Below are positions 26,994 to 35,421 of a stretch of DNA of 64,000 nt, in pieces (within the stretch, counting starts at the first letter, position 1; each line of letters begins with the position of its first letter). The translations under genes and the position numbers were made by a program. This DNA comes from Bacteroidales bacterium (lineage in GTDB: Bacteria > Bacteroidota > Bacteroidia > Bacteroidales > UBA3824), in the NCBI GenBank assembly GCA_017412115.1, contig JAFPYR010000069.1, forward strand, positions 62,001 to 126,000, read 5' to 3'. The notes beneath the pieces are model-generated. The model was not told the origin of the DNA. It searched no databases and saw only the letters and a list, made by a program, of their open reading frames with translations.

Positions 26994-28457
26994 ATGTTAA
27001 AAAAACTCCGCTTTATGCTTGCCCTTGTGTTTTGGGTGGGCATTACTTTAATGTTTTTGGATTTTAGCGGCACGCTCAAATGTTTTTTGGGCTGGATGGC
27101 TAAAATTCAGTTTTTGCCCGCAATATTAGCCCTAAACATAGGTGCTGTAATATTTGTTGCGGCCTTGACTTTTCTTTTCGGACGAATTTATTGTTCCGTA
27201 ATTTGTCCGATGGGTGTTTATCAGGATTTTGTCAACAGAATTGCCGGAAAATTCAAAAAACGCCGTTTCAAATTCACGCCCGAAAAACGCAAAACACGTC
27301 TTATAATATTGGGTGTTTTTGTAGTTTTGATGGTAGCATTCTCTCCGCTTGCGGCTTTAATTGCTCCGTACAGTGCCTACGGCAGAATGATTAGTTCGAT
27401 TTTTCAGCCGCTCTACATCTCTGTTAACAATCTCCTTGCAAAAGCCGCAGAGCATTACGACAGTTATGCTTTTTACGGTGTTGAGGTTTGGCTAAAAAGC
27501 GGCGCAACACTCGGAGTTGCAATCGTAACGTTCTTAATCGTAACTATTTGGAGTTGGAAATCGGGACGCGGATATTGTAACACGGTTTGTCCCGTCGGAA
27601 CGGTTCTCGGACTTCTTTCCACAAAATCGGTTTTCAAAATAAAAATCGATGCTAACAAATGCGTCAATTGCAGTTTATGCGAAAAAAATTGTAAAGCCGA
27701 AGCCATTGATTTTAAAGCACATACCGTTGATTATTCACGTTGTGTTTCGTGCATGAATTGTATCGGAATTTGCAAAAAAGACGCAATTTCTTTTACAAAA
27801 AATGCGGCAAAACCCTCTTCTAATGAACCGACGGATTCAGGGCTTAGAAAAGCACTTTCAACGGGTGCGTTACTTGCTGTTTCAAGCGTTGTTAAAGCCC
27901 AAGAAAAAACTTTCGACGGCGGTTATGCAGTTATCGAAGACAAAAAAATCCCCGCTCGTGATTGTCCCGTAAAACCCGCAGGTTCAAGGAGTTTGAGAAA
28001 TTTTTCTTCGCATTGTACAGCGTGTCAGTTGTGCGTTACGCAATGTCCGAACAACGTTTTGAGACCATCATCAAACCTTTCAACATTAATGCAGCCCGAA
28101 ATGAGTTTTGAACTCGGTTACTGCCGTCCTGAATGTACAAGGTGCTCAGAGGTTTGTCCGGCGGGCGCAATCGAAAAAATTACCAAAGAAGAAAAAACCG
28201 CAATCCGTGCCGGTCATGCAGTTTGGATTAAACAAAATTGTCTTCCCGTCAGCGAGGGGGTTAAATGCGGAAACTGCGCAAGACACTGTCCTTCAGGCGC
28301 AATAACAATGGTAAAACTTCCTGAAAATCCGTCAGTTGAAGTGCCGGCTGTTAATTCAGAAAGATGCTTAGGCTGCGGTGCGTGTGAAAATCTTTGCCCC
28401 TCAAGACCTTTTTCTGCAATCTACGTAGAAGGAAACGAGGTTCACGGTGAGTTTTAA
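26994..28457 (+). CDS. Polyferredoxin with NapH-like membrane part
   Basis: The 487-residue protein has about four membrane helices in residues 1-195, with the NapH/MauN-type cysteine pairs after helices (GRIYCSVICPMGVYQD and GRGYCNTVCPVGT). Several 4Fe-4S motifs follow: CVNCSLCEKNC, CVSCMNCIGIC, CTACQLCVTQC, CTRCSEVC, CGNCARHC and CLGCGACENLC. It likely passes electrons between a membrane pool and a soluble or periplasmic partner. The aldo/keto reductase 45 nt downstream, itself with Fe-S motifs, is the probable partner. Confidence 0.88.
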   Translation: MLKKLRFMLALVFWVGITLMFLDFSGTLKCFLGWMAKIQFLPAILALNIGAVIFVAALTFLFGRIYCSVICPMGVYQDFVNRIAGKFKKRRFKFTPEKRKTRLIILGVFVVLMVAFSPLAALIAPYSAYGRMISSIFQPLYISVNNLLAKAAEHYDSYAFYGVEVWLKSGATLGVAIVTFLIVTIWSWKSGRGYCNTVCPVGTVLGLLSTKSVFKIKIDANKCVNCSLCEKNCKAEAIDFKAHTVDYSRCVSCMNCIGICKKDAISFTKNAAKPSSNEPTDSGLRKALSTGALLAVSSVVKAQEKTFDGGYAVIEDKKIPARDCPVKPAGSRSLRNFSSHCTACQLCVTQCPNNVLRPSSNLSTLMQPEMSFELGYCRPECTRCSEVCPAGAIEKITKEEKTAIRAGHAVWIKQNCLPVSEGVKCGNCARHCPSGAITMVKLPENPSVEVPAVNSERCLGCGACENLCPSRPFSAIYVEGNEVHGEF

Positions 28458-28487
28458 TGCTCAATGCACAATGCATAATTCATAATT
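28458..28487. repeat. AT-rich TGCATAATTC-type intergenic repeat
   Basis: A degenerate short-period repeat (CAATGCACAATGCATAATTC and following) between two cotranscribed genes. It shares the TGCATAATTCATAATT string in inverse orientation with the repeat at 53708-53750. Confidence 0.5.
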
Positions 28488-28502
28488 AAAAAGTGGAAAA
28501 AA

Positions 28503-29942
28503 ATGTCAGAAAAAAATATAAATAGGCGTGATTTTTTGAAATTGGCGGGTGCGGCAGCGGCAGTTACTACCGTTGCTATGACCGGCTGTTCTAACGCCGA
28601 AACAACAGAAAAAGTTACGGGTCAGAAAACGACTTCCAAAAAAGAAATTCCGACCGATAAAATGACTTACCGCATAAATCCGAAAACCGGCGAAAAAGTC
28701 TCGCTCCTCGGATACGGATTCATGCGACTCCCTACTATCAACAGTAGAAGCGCAAGAGAAAACGCTCAAGAAGAACTCGATCAAGAAACAATCAACAAAC
28801 TTACCGATTACGCCATTGAACACGGTCTTAATATTTTTGACACATCACCAAACTATTGTCAAGGACGCTCAGAAACCGCAATGGGTATCGCTTTGAGCCG
28901 TCATCCAAGAGACAAATATTTAATTTCGACAAAATTGTCAAATTTTAGTCCTACGCAATGGAGTTTGGAGGAGTCTGTCAAAATCTACAAAAATTCTTTG
29001 AAATACCTTCAAACCGATTACATTGATTATTTGCATTTGCATTTTGTGGGTGCAACAGCAGCCGTTGATGATCAAAGACTTAGCGGAATGGAAACTTTCA
29101 GGCGCAGGTTCATTGACAACGGACTTCTCGATTTTCTACTAAAAGAAAGAGAAGCAGGCAGAATCAAAAACCTCGGTTTCTCGTTTCACGGCGATATTGA
29201 CGTTTTTGAATATTTGGTAGACGAACATGAGAAATATCATTGGGACTTTGTCATGATTCAAATGAATTATGTAGACTGGAAATACGCCAAAAAAGTCAAT
29301 CCGATGAATACAAATGCCGAATATCTTTACAAACGTCTGACTGACAAGCAAATACCAATCTTTGTGATGGAGCCTATTTTGGGCGGACGTTTAGCAAAAT
29401 TGCCTGTTCATTTGGAAAAAATGTTAAGAGAGCGTATTGTGGAAAACAGTATTGCTTCATGGTCGTTCCGTTGGTTGGGTTCGCATCCTAACGTTTTAAC
29501 AATTCTCTCCGGCATGACTTATATGGAACATCTTCAAGACAATCTTTCAACATTTTGCCCCTTGCAGGAATGTTCCGAAGACGAGTTCAATCTTTTGCAG
29601 AGAGTTTCAGACGAATTTATAAATTTCCCGCTTGTACCTTGTACGCAATGTCAATATTGTATGCCTTGTCCATACGGTGTTGATATTCCGGCTTCGTTTA
29701 CGCATTACAATAAATGTGTTAATGAGGGTTACATTTCGGTATCATGTCAGGACAAAGAATTTGTTGAAAACCGCAGACGTTTCTTAATCGGTTATGACAG
29801 AGTAGTTGAAAAGAAACGTCAGGCAGCACATTGTATCGGTTGCGGACAGTGTATGCCGCATTGTCCTCAAAATATCAAAATTCCTGAAAAACTAAACGAT
29901 ATTAACGATTATATCGAAAAACTCCGTCAAGAAAAATTATAA
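28503..29942 (+). CDS. Aldo/keto reductase with Tat-like leader and C-terminal Fe-S motifs
   Basis: The 479-residue protein starts with a twin-arginine leader (NRRDFLKLAGAAAA) that ends in a lipobox-like MTGC, so export by Tat and lipid anchoring are likely. The aldo/keto reductase barrel spans about 50-370 (LLGYGFMRLPT, NIFDTSPNYCQGRSETAMG, the YLHLHF strand). Cysteine clusters CTQCQYCMPCP and CIGCGQCMPHCP at the C-terminus bind 4Fe-4S centres. With the upstream polyferredoxin it is a common Bacteroidota pair. The substrate is unknown. Confidence 0.88.
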   Translation: MSEKNINRRDFLKLAGAAAAVTTVAMTGCSNAETTEKVTGQKTTSKKEIPTDKMTYRINPKTGEKVSLLGYGFMRLPTINSRSARENAQEELDQETINKLTDYAIEHGLNIFDTSPNYCQGRSETAMGIALSRHPRDKYLISTKLSNFSPTQWSLEESVKIYKNSLKYLQTDYIDYLHLHFVGATAAVDDQRLSGMETFRRRFIDNGLLDFLLKEREAGRIKNLGFSFHGDIDVFEYLVDEHEKYHWDFVMIQMNYVDWKYAKKVNPMNTNAEYLYKRLTDKQIPIFVMEPILGGRLAKLPVHLEKMLRERIVENSIASWSFRWLGSHPNVLTILSGMTYMEHLQDNLSTFCPLQECSEDEFNLLQRVSDEFINFPLVPCTQCQYCMPCPYGVDIPASFTHYNKCVNEGYISVSCQDKEFVENRRRFLIGYDRVVEKKRQAAHCIGCGQCMPHCPQNIKIPEKLNDINDYIEKLRQEKL

Positions 29943-29951
29943 TTAACTTCA

Positions 29952-29991
29952 TAAAAAAAGCTGTCAGAAAAAATTTGACGGCTTTTTTTTT
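29952..29991. terminator. Bidirectional terminator between the aldo/keto reductase and ridA genes
   Basis: AAAAAAAGCTGTCA and TGACGGCTTTTTTTT pair with one wobble, giving T-runs in both directions between two converging genes. Confidence 0.8.
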
Positions 29992-29994
29992 AAA

Positions 29995-30366
29995 CTATTT
30001 AGCAGCGATAGTTTCGATTTCTATTTTAGCACCTTTGGGCAAATCTTTAACGGCAAAAGCCGACCTTGCCGGTGGATTAGTTTTGAAAAACTCACCGTAA
30101 ACCTCATTCATATCGCCGAAATCTTTTATATCGGAAAGCAAACAAGTTGTTTTAACAACGTTTTCGTAACCGTAACCTGCCGCTTTAAGAATTTCACCAA
30201 TATTTTCCAAAACGAGCCTTGTTTGCTCTTTTATTGTTCCTTCTGATAATTGATTGGTTTTGGGATCAATAGGAATTTGTCCCGAAACGAAAAGCAAATT
30301 TCCCGTTTCAACAGCTTGACTATAAGGACCAATCGCCTTAGGAGCTTTGTCTGTACTGATTATCAT
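29995..30366 (-). CDS. ridA: RidA family enamine/imine deaminase
   Basis: RidA removes reactive 2-aminoacrylate and related enamines formed by PLP enzymes. The 123 residues match the family closely: the start KAPKAIGPYSQAV, the LLFVSGQIPIDP strand, the catalytic Arg in PPARSAFAV and the terminal KIEIETIAA. It is a cytoplasmic trimer in known members. It lies 35 nt upstream of the rnpB 3' end on the same strand and may use its transcript. Confidence 0.94.
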   Translation of the reverse strand: MIISTDKAPKAIGPYSQAVETGNLLFVSGQIPIDPKTNQLSEGTIKEQTRLVLENIGEILKAAGYGYENVVKTTCLLSDIKDFGDMNEVYGEFFKTNPPARSAFAVKDLPKGAKIEIETIAAK

Positions 30367-30401
30367 AATTTTAATAGTTTTAGACTAAAAAAAATAAAAA
30401 A

Positions 30402-30762
30402 GAGCAAACCTATAAGCCGGATTTTGTCCCTGAATCTTAAAAAAAATCCAAGTGCCTGCCATTTATCTAGAATTATCATTGCTGACAATCTCAAACGACC
30501 TACCCCCCGGCACGGGCGAGCAACCCGTAAAATGCCGGTATATTTGGTCTTTCAACCCGCCGATGCACATTTCTAACATCACTGTTAAAAACAGTAAGCT
30601 CTTACCTCACTTTCTCACCCTTACCGCTTTTTACGGCGGCGGTTATTTTCTTCTGCATTTTTCACGACCTCGCGGCTGTCTTCCAGTTAAGAAGGGCGGT
30701 GCTCTAAGTTGCCCGGACTTTCCTCTTTTATATTACTATAACAGCGGCAGACCGGTCTGCTC
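30402..30762 (-). ncRNA. rnpB: RNase P RNA (class A)
   Basis: The minus strand carries all the hallmark segments of bacterial RNase P RNA in order: GAGGAAAGTCCGGGC near the 5' end, the AGGGTGAGAAAGTGAGGTAA region, GGGTAGGTCG, AGATAAATGGCAGGCAC and ACAAAATCCGGCTTATAG near the 3' end. The ends are set by the P1 helix, in which GAGCAGACC (30762-30754) pairs with GGTTTGCTC (30410-30402). A T-rich stretch follows. Length is about 361 nt. Apparent protein frames on the plus strand here are shadows. Confidence 0.96.
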
Positions 30763-30772
30763 TTCAAAGGTG

Positions 30773-30801
30773 CAAAGTTAGATTTTTTTTTTGAGAACAA
30801 A
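30773..30801 (-). promoter_or_regulatory. Promoter of rnpB
   Basis: Minus-strand TAACTTTG (30780-30773) directly precedes the RNA 5' end by 10 nt. A TTTG at 30801-30798 has a rather short 17-nt spacer. Confidence 0.6.
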
Positions 30802-30808
30802 AAATTTT

Positions 30809-32332
30809 TTAATCATAACATTCCCAAATACTATCAACTTTTTCTTTTTCAATTTTCTTGGTGAAAAGGCTCACCAAAAATACAACTAAAAATCCGCCTG
30901 TCATGGCTATTGCACCACAGTTAATCGGGGAAATAGGATTGCCCAAAAGCATATTTAAGACCGTGATTCCCACGCCCCAAGCAAAACAAGCCCAAACAGA
31001 GGCCGTCGTAACGCCTTTCCAATAAAGTCCCAACATAAACGGTGCTAAAAACGCTCCCGCCAAGGCTCCCCACGAAATGCCCATCAACTGAGCAATAAAA
31101 GTTGGAGGATTCAGGGCTATTAACAAGGATATCACGATAAAAAATACGATTAACGTTCTCATTACCACAACTTTGCGGCGTTCTACCTTTTCGGCTTGTT
31201 CGGCGATGATTTCGCCCTCTTTTACCTCACCTTCTTCGGATTTTTTGTCCCTGTAAATCAAATCCAAGGTCATCGTAGAACTTGATGTCAAAACAAGAGA
31301 TGCCAAGGTAGACATTGAGGCCGAAAGCACCAACAAAACAACCAAACCGATTAACGCATCAGGCAGAGTTTCAAGCATTTTCGGAACTATGGAATCAAAA
31401 TCCAATCTGCCGTTTGCAAGTGTGGCAGGCGTTCCGAAAAGACGTCCGAAACCGCCTAAAAAATAACATCCGCCCGCAACTACAAGCGCAAAAACCGTTG
31501 AAATTATAGTTCCGCGTTTTATGGCAGCCTCATCGGTTATCGAATAAAATTTTCCGACCATTTGCGGCAATCCCCATGTCCCTAACGATGTTAAAACCAC
31601 AACGCCCGCCAAATTCCACGGGTCAGGACCAAAAATGCTCGCAAATCCGCCGTTAATTTCCGGGTTAGAATCAGAAGGAATCGCCGAAAGACTTTCAACA
31701 GCAGAAAAAAGACCGCCTTTGTTTTCCAAAACGGCAAAAATCACGGCTACAATTCCAAAAAGCATTATAATACCTTGAATAAAATCGTTTATCGCCGTTG
31801 CTTTATAACCGCCAAGAATAACATAAACCGCTGTTAATAAAGCCATTATAACGGCACAATATTCGTAAGAAATTCCGAATCCCATTTCAAAAAGCGTTGA
31901 AATACCTTTGTAAACGCCTGCCGTATAAGGAATTAAAAACACAAATGCTATAATCGAAGCTACAATTCTAAGCCCTTGAGAGGAAAATCTCGTTCCGAAA
32001 AAATCAGGCATCGTTTTGCTTTGAATATGCTGAGTCATAAGTTTGGTACGTTTGCCCAAAAAAATCCACGCAAGAAGCGAACCAATAATCGCATTTCCGA
32101 TACCAATCCACGAACTCGAAAGACCGTATTTCCAACCAAATTGTCCGGCATAACCCACAAAAACAACTGCCGAAAAATACGAGGTGCCGAAAGCAAAAGC
32201 CGTCAGCCAAGGACCTACGTTACGTCCGCCCAAAACAAAACCTTCTACACTTTTAGCAGTTTTCCTTTGAAACAAGCCCACGCCGACTGTTACTGCCAAA
32301 AATATCAACGTGAGTAAAACCTTTATTAACAT
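30809..32332 (-). CDS. Sodium:solute symporter
   Basis: The 507-residue protein has about 13 hydrophobic helices and the SSS family pattern (FVLGGRNVGPWLTAFAFG near the N-terminus, and ILGGYKATAINDFIQGIIM in the middle, the family signature region). It imports an organic solute with Na+. The substrate cannot be told from sequence; the closest known classes include proline and sialic acid carriers. It begins 3 nt after the LRR gene stop, so the two are cotranscribed. Confidence 0.9.
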   Translation of the reverse strand: MLIKVLLTLIFLAVTVGVGLFQRKTAKSVEGFVLGGRNVGPWLTAFAFGTSYFSAVVFVGYAGQFGWKYGLSSSWIGIGNAIIGSLLAWIFLGKRTKLMTQHIQSKTMPDFFGTRFSSQGLRIVASIIAFVFLIPYTAGVYKGISTLFEMGFGISYEYCAVIMALLTAVYVILGGYKATAINDFIQGIIMLFGIVAVIFAVLENKGGLFSAVESLSAIPSDSNPEINGGFASIFGPDPWNLAGVVVLTSLGTWGLPQMVGKFYSITDEAAIKRGTIISTVFALVVAGGCYFLGGFGRLFGTPATLANGRLDFDSIVPKMLETLPDALIGLVVLLVLSASMSTLASLVLTSSSTMTLDLIYRDKKSEEGEVKEGEIIAEQAEKVERRKVVVMRTLIVFFIVISLLIALNPPTFIAQLMGISWGALAGAFLAPFMLGLYWKGVTTASVWACFAWGVGITVLNMLLGNPISPINCGAIAMTGGFLVVFLVSLFTKKIEKEKVDSIWECYD

Positions 32333-32335
32333 GAC

Positions 32336-33316
32336 TTATTCTATTTCTTCCAATTTATTCCAATATTTTTCATCCAAAAGCTTCTTGAATTTTTCTAAGC
32401 AACCGATAGGAATATAAATTTTCCTAAGCGAAGGACAAGCCTCAAAAGCACCCTCGTCAATCCTTTTTACGGTGTCGTACATTGAAACTTCTCTCAAAGC
32501 CTTGCAGCCGTAAAAAGATTCCTTTCCGATTCTCTCTACCGTTGTAGGTAGTATGACAATTTCCAGCGTTGAATTTCCTTTAAAAGAGAAATCAGACGTT
32601 TTTTTGGTTCCATTAGGCAAAATAAGCGAAGTCCTCTTGCCAAAATATGCTATAACACGACGTTTTTTAATGTCAATGAAAAAATCTTTTTCAAAACGGA
32701 AATTTTCGTTTTCGCTTTCCACTGTAAGGTTTTTACAATTATAAAAAGGATTGTGTCCCATGTAAGTAAGCGAAGCGGGAATAACAATTTTTTTGAGTTT
32801 TTCGCATCCGCAAAAAGCTGTCTGTCCCAAACCGATAAGAGTTTTCGGCAAAGAAATCTCCTCCAACGAGGTGCAATCCTTAAAAGTACTTCTTCCGATA
32901 TATTGAACTGAATCAGAAAGCGTTATGCTATGTAATTTAGAACAACCGGCAAAGGTGCGGTCATCCAATTTCATAACAGGAGACGGAATCTCAATTTGTT
33001 CTAATGAGGAGCAGTTTTCAAAAGCCGAAGCCCCGATAAACTTGATTTCACCGGAGATTTTTACATTTTTAAGTGATTTACAATTATAAAAAGTTTTTCG
33101 TTTGATATTTGGTAAACCCGTAGAAAACTCCAAACTTTCAAGATTGGTACAATCCGAAAAGGCCTCCGCACCGATATAAGTTACCGTTGATGGTATTTTT
33201 AATGTTTTAATATCTGTTTTTCCTTTAAAAACGGCACTTTCAATCCTTTCCGTACCTTCTTCAATCTGCGTTTTCGGTGTACTGAAAATGCCTTGTATTG
33301 TGTTGATGAGTCCCAT
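32336..33316 (-). CDS. BspA-type leucine-rich repeat protein
   Basis: A 326-residue protein made almost entirely of LRR_5 repeats of about 23 residues, with the pattern IPSTVTYIGAEAFSDCTNLESL repeated about ten times in residues 38-310 (for example AFENCSSLEQIEIP and TFKDCTSLEEISLP). It lacks a signal peptide, whereas most BspA-type proteins are exported, so it may be cytoplasmic. It probably mediates protein binding. It is cotranscribed with the sodium:solute symporter (3-nt gap). Confidence 0.9.
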   Translation of the reverse strand: MGLINTIQGIFSTPKTQIEEGTERIESAVFKGKTDIKTLKIPSTVTYIGAEAFSDCTNLESLEFSTGLPNIKRKTFYNCKSLKNVKISGEIKFIGASAFENCSSLEQIEIPSPVMKLDDRTFAGCSKLHSITLSDSVQYIGRSTFKDCTSLEEISLPKTLIGLGQTAFCGCEKLKKIVIPASLTYMGHNPFYNCKNLTVESENENFRFEKDFFIDIKKRRVIAYFGKRTSLILPNGTKKTSDFSFKGNSTLEIVILPTTVERIGKESFYGCKALREVSMYDTVKRIDEGAFEACPSLRKIYIPIGCLEKFKKLLDEKYWNKLEEIE

Positions 33317-33332
33317 AAATATAAAAAAATTA

Positions 33333-33363
33333 ACCGATGATTATTCTCTAAAAAACCATCGGT
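33333..33363 (-). promoter_or_regulatory. Hairpin with T-run just before the LRR gene
   Basis: ACCGATG and CATCGGT form a 7-bp stem between the -7 box and the start codon. On the minus strand it is followed by TAATTTTTTT, as in a terminator or attenuator. Confidence 0.5.
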
Positions 33364-33371
33364 CAAAGATA
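33364..33371 (-). promoter_or_regulatory. -7 box of the LRR-symporter operon
   Basis: Minus-strand TATCTTTG, an exact TAnnTTTG match 47 nt before the ATG. No clear -33 box. Confidence 0.4.
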
Positions 33372-33443
33372 TATGTTTTTTTTATAAAATCATAATTAAA
33401 TTTTCCGCAAGAACGCAAAAAATATAAATATCGTATTTCTTAC

Positions 33444-33470
33444 AAAAAAAGGGCGAACAAAAATCCGCCC
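33444..33470 (-). terminator. Terminator of the porin gene
   Basis: GGGCGAA / TCCGCCC stem (with a G-U pair) followed on the minus strand by seven T (33450-33444). Confidence 0.8.
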
Positions 33471-33497
33471 TACGAAAAAAAATTGCCAATTTGTTCT

Positions 33498-34721
33498 TTA
33501 AAATCCGATTTGCAATTGAAGCTGAATCATATCAAAATTAGGTTGATAATTTTGAATTATAGTCGGAGGTCCTTGAGGATTAGGAACAATAATAGGCTCT
33601 CCTACCGTCATATTGTCCAAAACGGTGCGCGTATATTGCAACTGAAGTCTGCACTGACGGAAAAACCAATATTGAAGTCCGATTATATATTTTGTAGATT
33701 TTAAATCTTCGCTCGTGTTATAATTCATAAAATCGTAACAAGCAACTGCCTCAAGGGTTGAAAAAAGCGGAATTGTAGCTAAAGCATATCCGCCGAAAGA
33801 TTCAACATCGCCGTCTTTGCCGCCCATTACCTCGCCGCGAAACGAATACGGACGTTTTCTCCAATCGCTTGCCGGTGTTGTTTCAAAAGATTTGTATTCC
33901 GTACCGAAAGTCCAACGGTCTCTCTGATATTCTTCGCCCGCTGCAATTTTAGTATTATAAGGAGAAATAAAAGGCGCATCAGGCGAAAGCCAACAATAAT
34001 CAGAGGCAACGCCCCTACCCTTTTGACCCGAAGTTACAAACCTTAAATTCGGCATCGGAGCATATTCAAGTTTCACTTGAAAATCTTTTTTATTGTTTTT
34101 ATCGTTTATATTAACGCCTTGACCGTTCCATAAACCGATTTCGTATTTGAAATGCGAATCAAACAATTCACCGAAAAATTTCATTCCGAGATCCCTGCCG
34201 TACATTACTTTGTCAGCAAAAAGCGGATCAACTGTTCCGCCCAAATAGGTTGTAGCCTGTGAAGTAACATCAATAAGTTCAAGAACAGCAGGTGAATACG
34301 GATTTTCAAGACCAATAGAATTTTTCATCTCACCGAATCTTAAATTCAAGGCTTTGTTTTTAGTAATCCTAAAATCAGCATAAAAATCCTGAATTTCAGT
34401 CATACAATCATAAAACATGAAAAAATCCCAGCGGTCAGTAACTTTTGCGAAAAGCACCAATCCGGTACGTTTCATGTTAAAAGTATTTGTCTGAACCTCC
34501 ATCTTATTGTTCCATTCATAACCGGCTTGAGCATAACCGTGAATTTGTATTCTTTTGGTCAGCGGTCCGAATAAATTTTCCATGGGACGCAAAGAATCAT
34601 TTCCTGCATAAGGCGGTCTTCCTTGTCCGCCGTTAGGATTTTGTCCGCCTGAATGCGGAGGTTGCGCCATAGAAACCATGCTTAAAAGCGCAACGGCTAA
34701 TGTTAAAATTGTTTTTTTCAT
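33498..34721 (-). CDS. Porin of the phosphate-selective OprO/OprP type
   Basis: The 407-residue mature-type protein has a signal peptide (MKKTILTLAVALLSMVSMAQ) and a Pro/Gly/Asn-rich leader of about 25 residues. A beta-barrel with many alternating strands follows (RIQIHGYAQAGYEW, TGLVLFAKVTDRWDFFMFYD, LNLRFGEMKNSIGLENPYSP) and it ends in the C-terminal aromatic signature LQLQIGF. This fits OprO/OprP-like outer-membrane porins of Bacteroidota. The frame extends nine codons upstream to 34748, but the signal peptide begins at ATG 34721. Transcription starts from a promoter overlapping that of the divergent nitroreductase gene. Confidence 0.85.
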   Translation of the reverse strand: MKKTILTLAVALLSMVSMAQPPHSGGQNPNGGQGRPPYAGNDSLRPMENLFGPLTKRIQIHGYAQAGYEWNNKMEVQTNTFNMKRTGLVLFAKVTDRWDFFMFYDCMTEIQDFYADFRITKNKALNLRFGEMKNSIGLENPYSPAVLELIDVTSQATTYLGGTVDPLFADKVMYGRDLGMKFFGELFDSHFKYEIGLWNGQGVNINDKNNKKDFQVKLEYAPMPNLRFVTSGQKGRGVASDYCWLSPDAPFISPYNTKIAAGEEYQRDRWTFGTEYKSFETTPASDWRKRPYSFRGEVMGGKDGDVESFGGYALATIPLFSTLEAVACYDFMNYNTSEDLKSTKYIIGLQYWFFRQCRLQLQYTRTVLDNMTVGEPIIVPNPQGPPTIIQNYQPNFDMIQLQLQIGF

Positions 34722-34755
34722 TAATAATCGTATTTTTAATTGTTTCAAAACTGCT

Positions 34756-34785
34756 CAAAATTAGAAAAAAAAAATTGTTATCAAA
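34756..34785 (-). promoter_or_regulatory. Promoter of the porin gene
   Basis: Minus strand TTTG (34785-34782), 18-nt spacer, TAATTTTG (34763-34756). It overlaps the divergent promoter at 34774-34804. Confidence 0.45.
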
Positions 34786-34804
34786 ATATTTTTTTCTAAC
34801 TTTG
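34774..34804 (+). promoter_or_regulatory. Promoter of the nitroreductase gene
   Basis: ATTG (34774-34777), 19-nt spacer, TAACTTTG (34797-34804), 38 nt before the ATG. Confidence 0.55.
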
Positions 34805-34842
34805 TAAAAATTTCTGAACACTTATAATATTTTAGTAAGATT

Positions 34843-35349
34843 ATGAACTTTTTAGAATTATGTTTAAAACGCTCGTCCATAAGGAGTTACACCGACGAAA
34901 AAGTATCACCCGAGGACTTGGAATACATCTTGAAATGTGCTCAATACGCACCCTCCGCAGTTAATTACCAACCGTGGAAATTTTTCATCGTGGAGTCTAA
35001 AGAAGGTAAATCAGCTGTTCAAAAAGCATACGAAAGGGATTGGTTCAAAACCGCTCCGCTTTATATCGTTGCCGTCATAGAACACTCCGAGAGTTGGAAA
35101 CGCAAAACCGACAACAAAGACCACGGCGACATTGACATTGCAATTGCTGTCGAACATATTTGCCTTGCCGCCGCCGAAAAAGGTTTGGGAACGTGCTGGG
35201 TTTGCAATTTTGAACCGAAAATCATAAAAGAATTTCTAAAACTCTCTGACACACAAGAACCTGCCGTTTTGATACCGCTCGGACACATTGCAAAAGATTT
35301 TCCGCAAAAAGACAAACAAAGAAAAACTCTAAAAGAGATAGTTTTTTAA
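34843..35349 (+). CDS. Nitroreductase family protein
   Basis: A 168-residue FMN-dependent oxidoreductase. The N-terminal KRSSIRSYTDEKVS carries the FMN-phosphate-binding Arg-x-Ser-x-Arg pattern, followed by QYAPSAVNYQPWKFFIV and the C-terminal GLGTCWVCNF and IPLGHIAKD segments. Family members reduce nitro groups, quinones or related acceptors with NAD(P)H. It is single, with its own promoter; the next gene has a separate -7 box. Confidence 0.9.
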   Translation: MNFLELCLKRSSIRSYTDEKVSPEDLEYILKCAQYAPSAVNYQPWKFFIVESKEGKSAVQKAYERDWFKTAPLYIVAVIEHSESWKRKTDNKDHGDIDIAIAVEHICLAAAEKGLGTCWVCNFEPKIIKEFLKLSDTQEPAVLIPLGHIAKDFPQKDKQRKTLKEIVF

Positions 35350-35382
35350 TATTTTGATAACTTTTAAACCGTCGGAAAAAAT

Positions 35383-35390
35383 TAACTTTG
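35383..35390 (+). promoter_or_regulatory. -7 box of the membrane protein-recR unit
   Basis: TAACTTTG, an exact match 32 nt before the ATG at 35422. The nearest TTTG is 26 nt upstream, which is too far. Confidence 0.4.
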
Positions 35391-35421
35391 CGGCGGTTAA
35401 TTTTTTTCAAAAAAAATAGTT

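Noticed and set aside
30250..30781. Open frames of about 108 residues on the plus strand
   Set aside because: They lie across ridA and the RNase P RNA, which explains the sequence fully; neither shows protein features.
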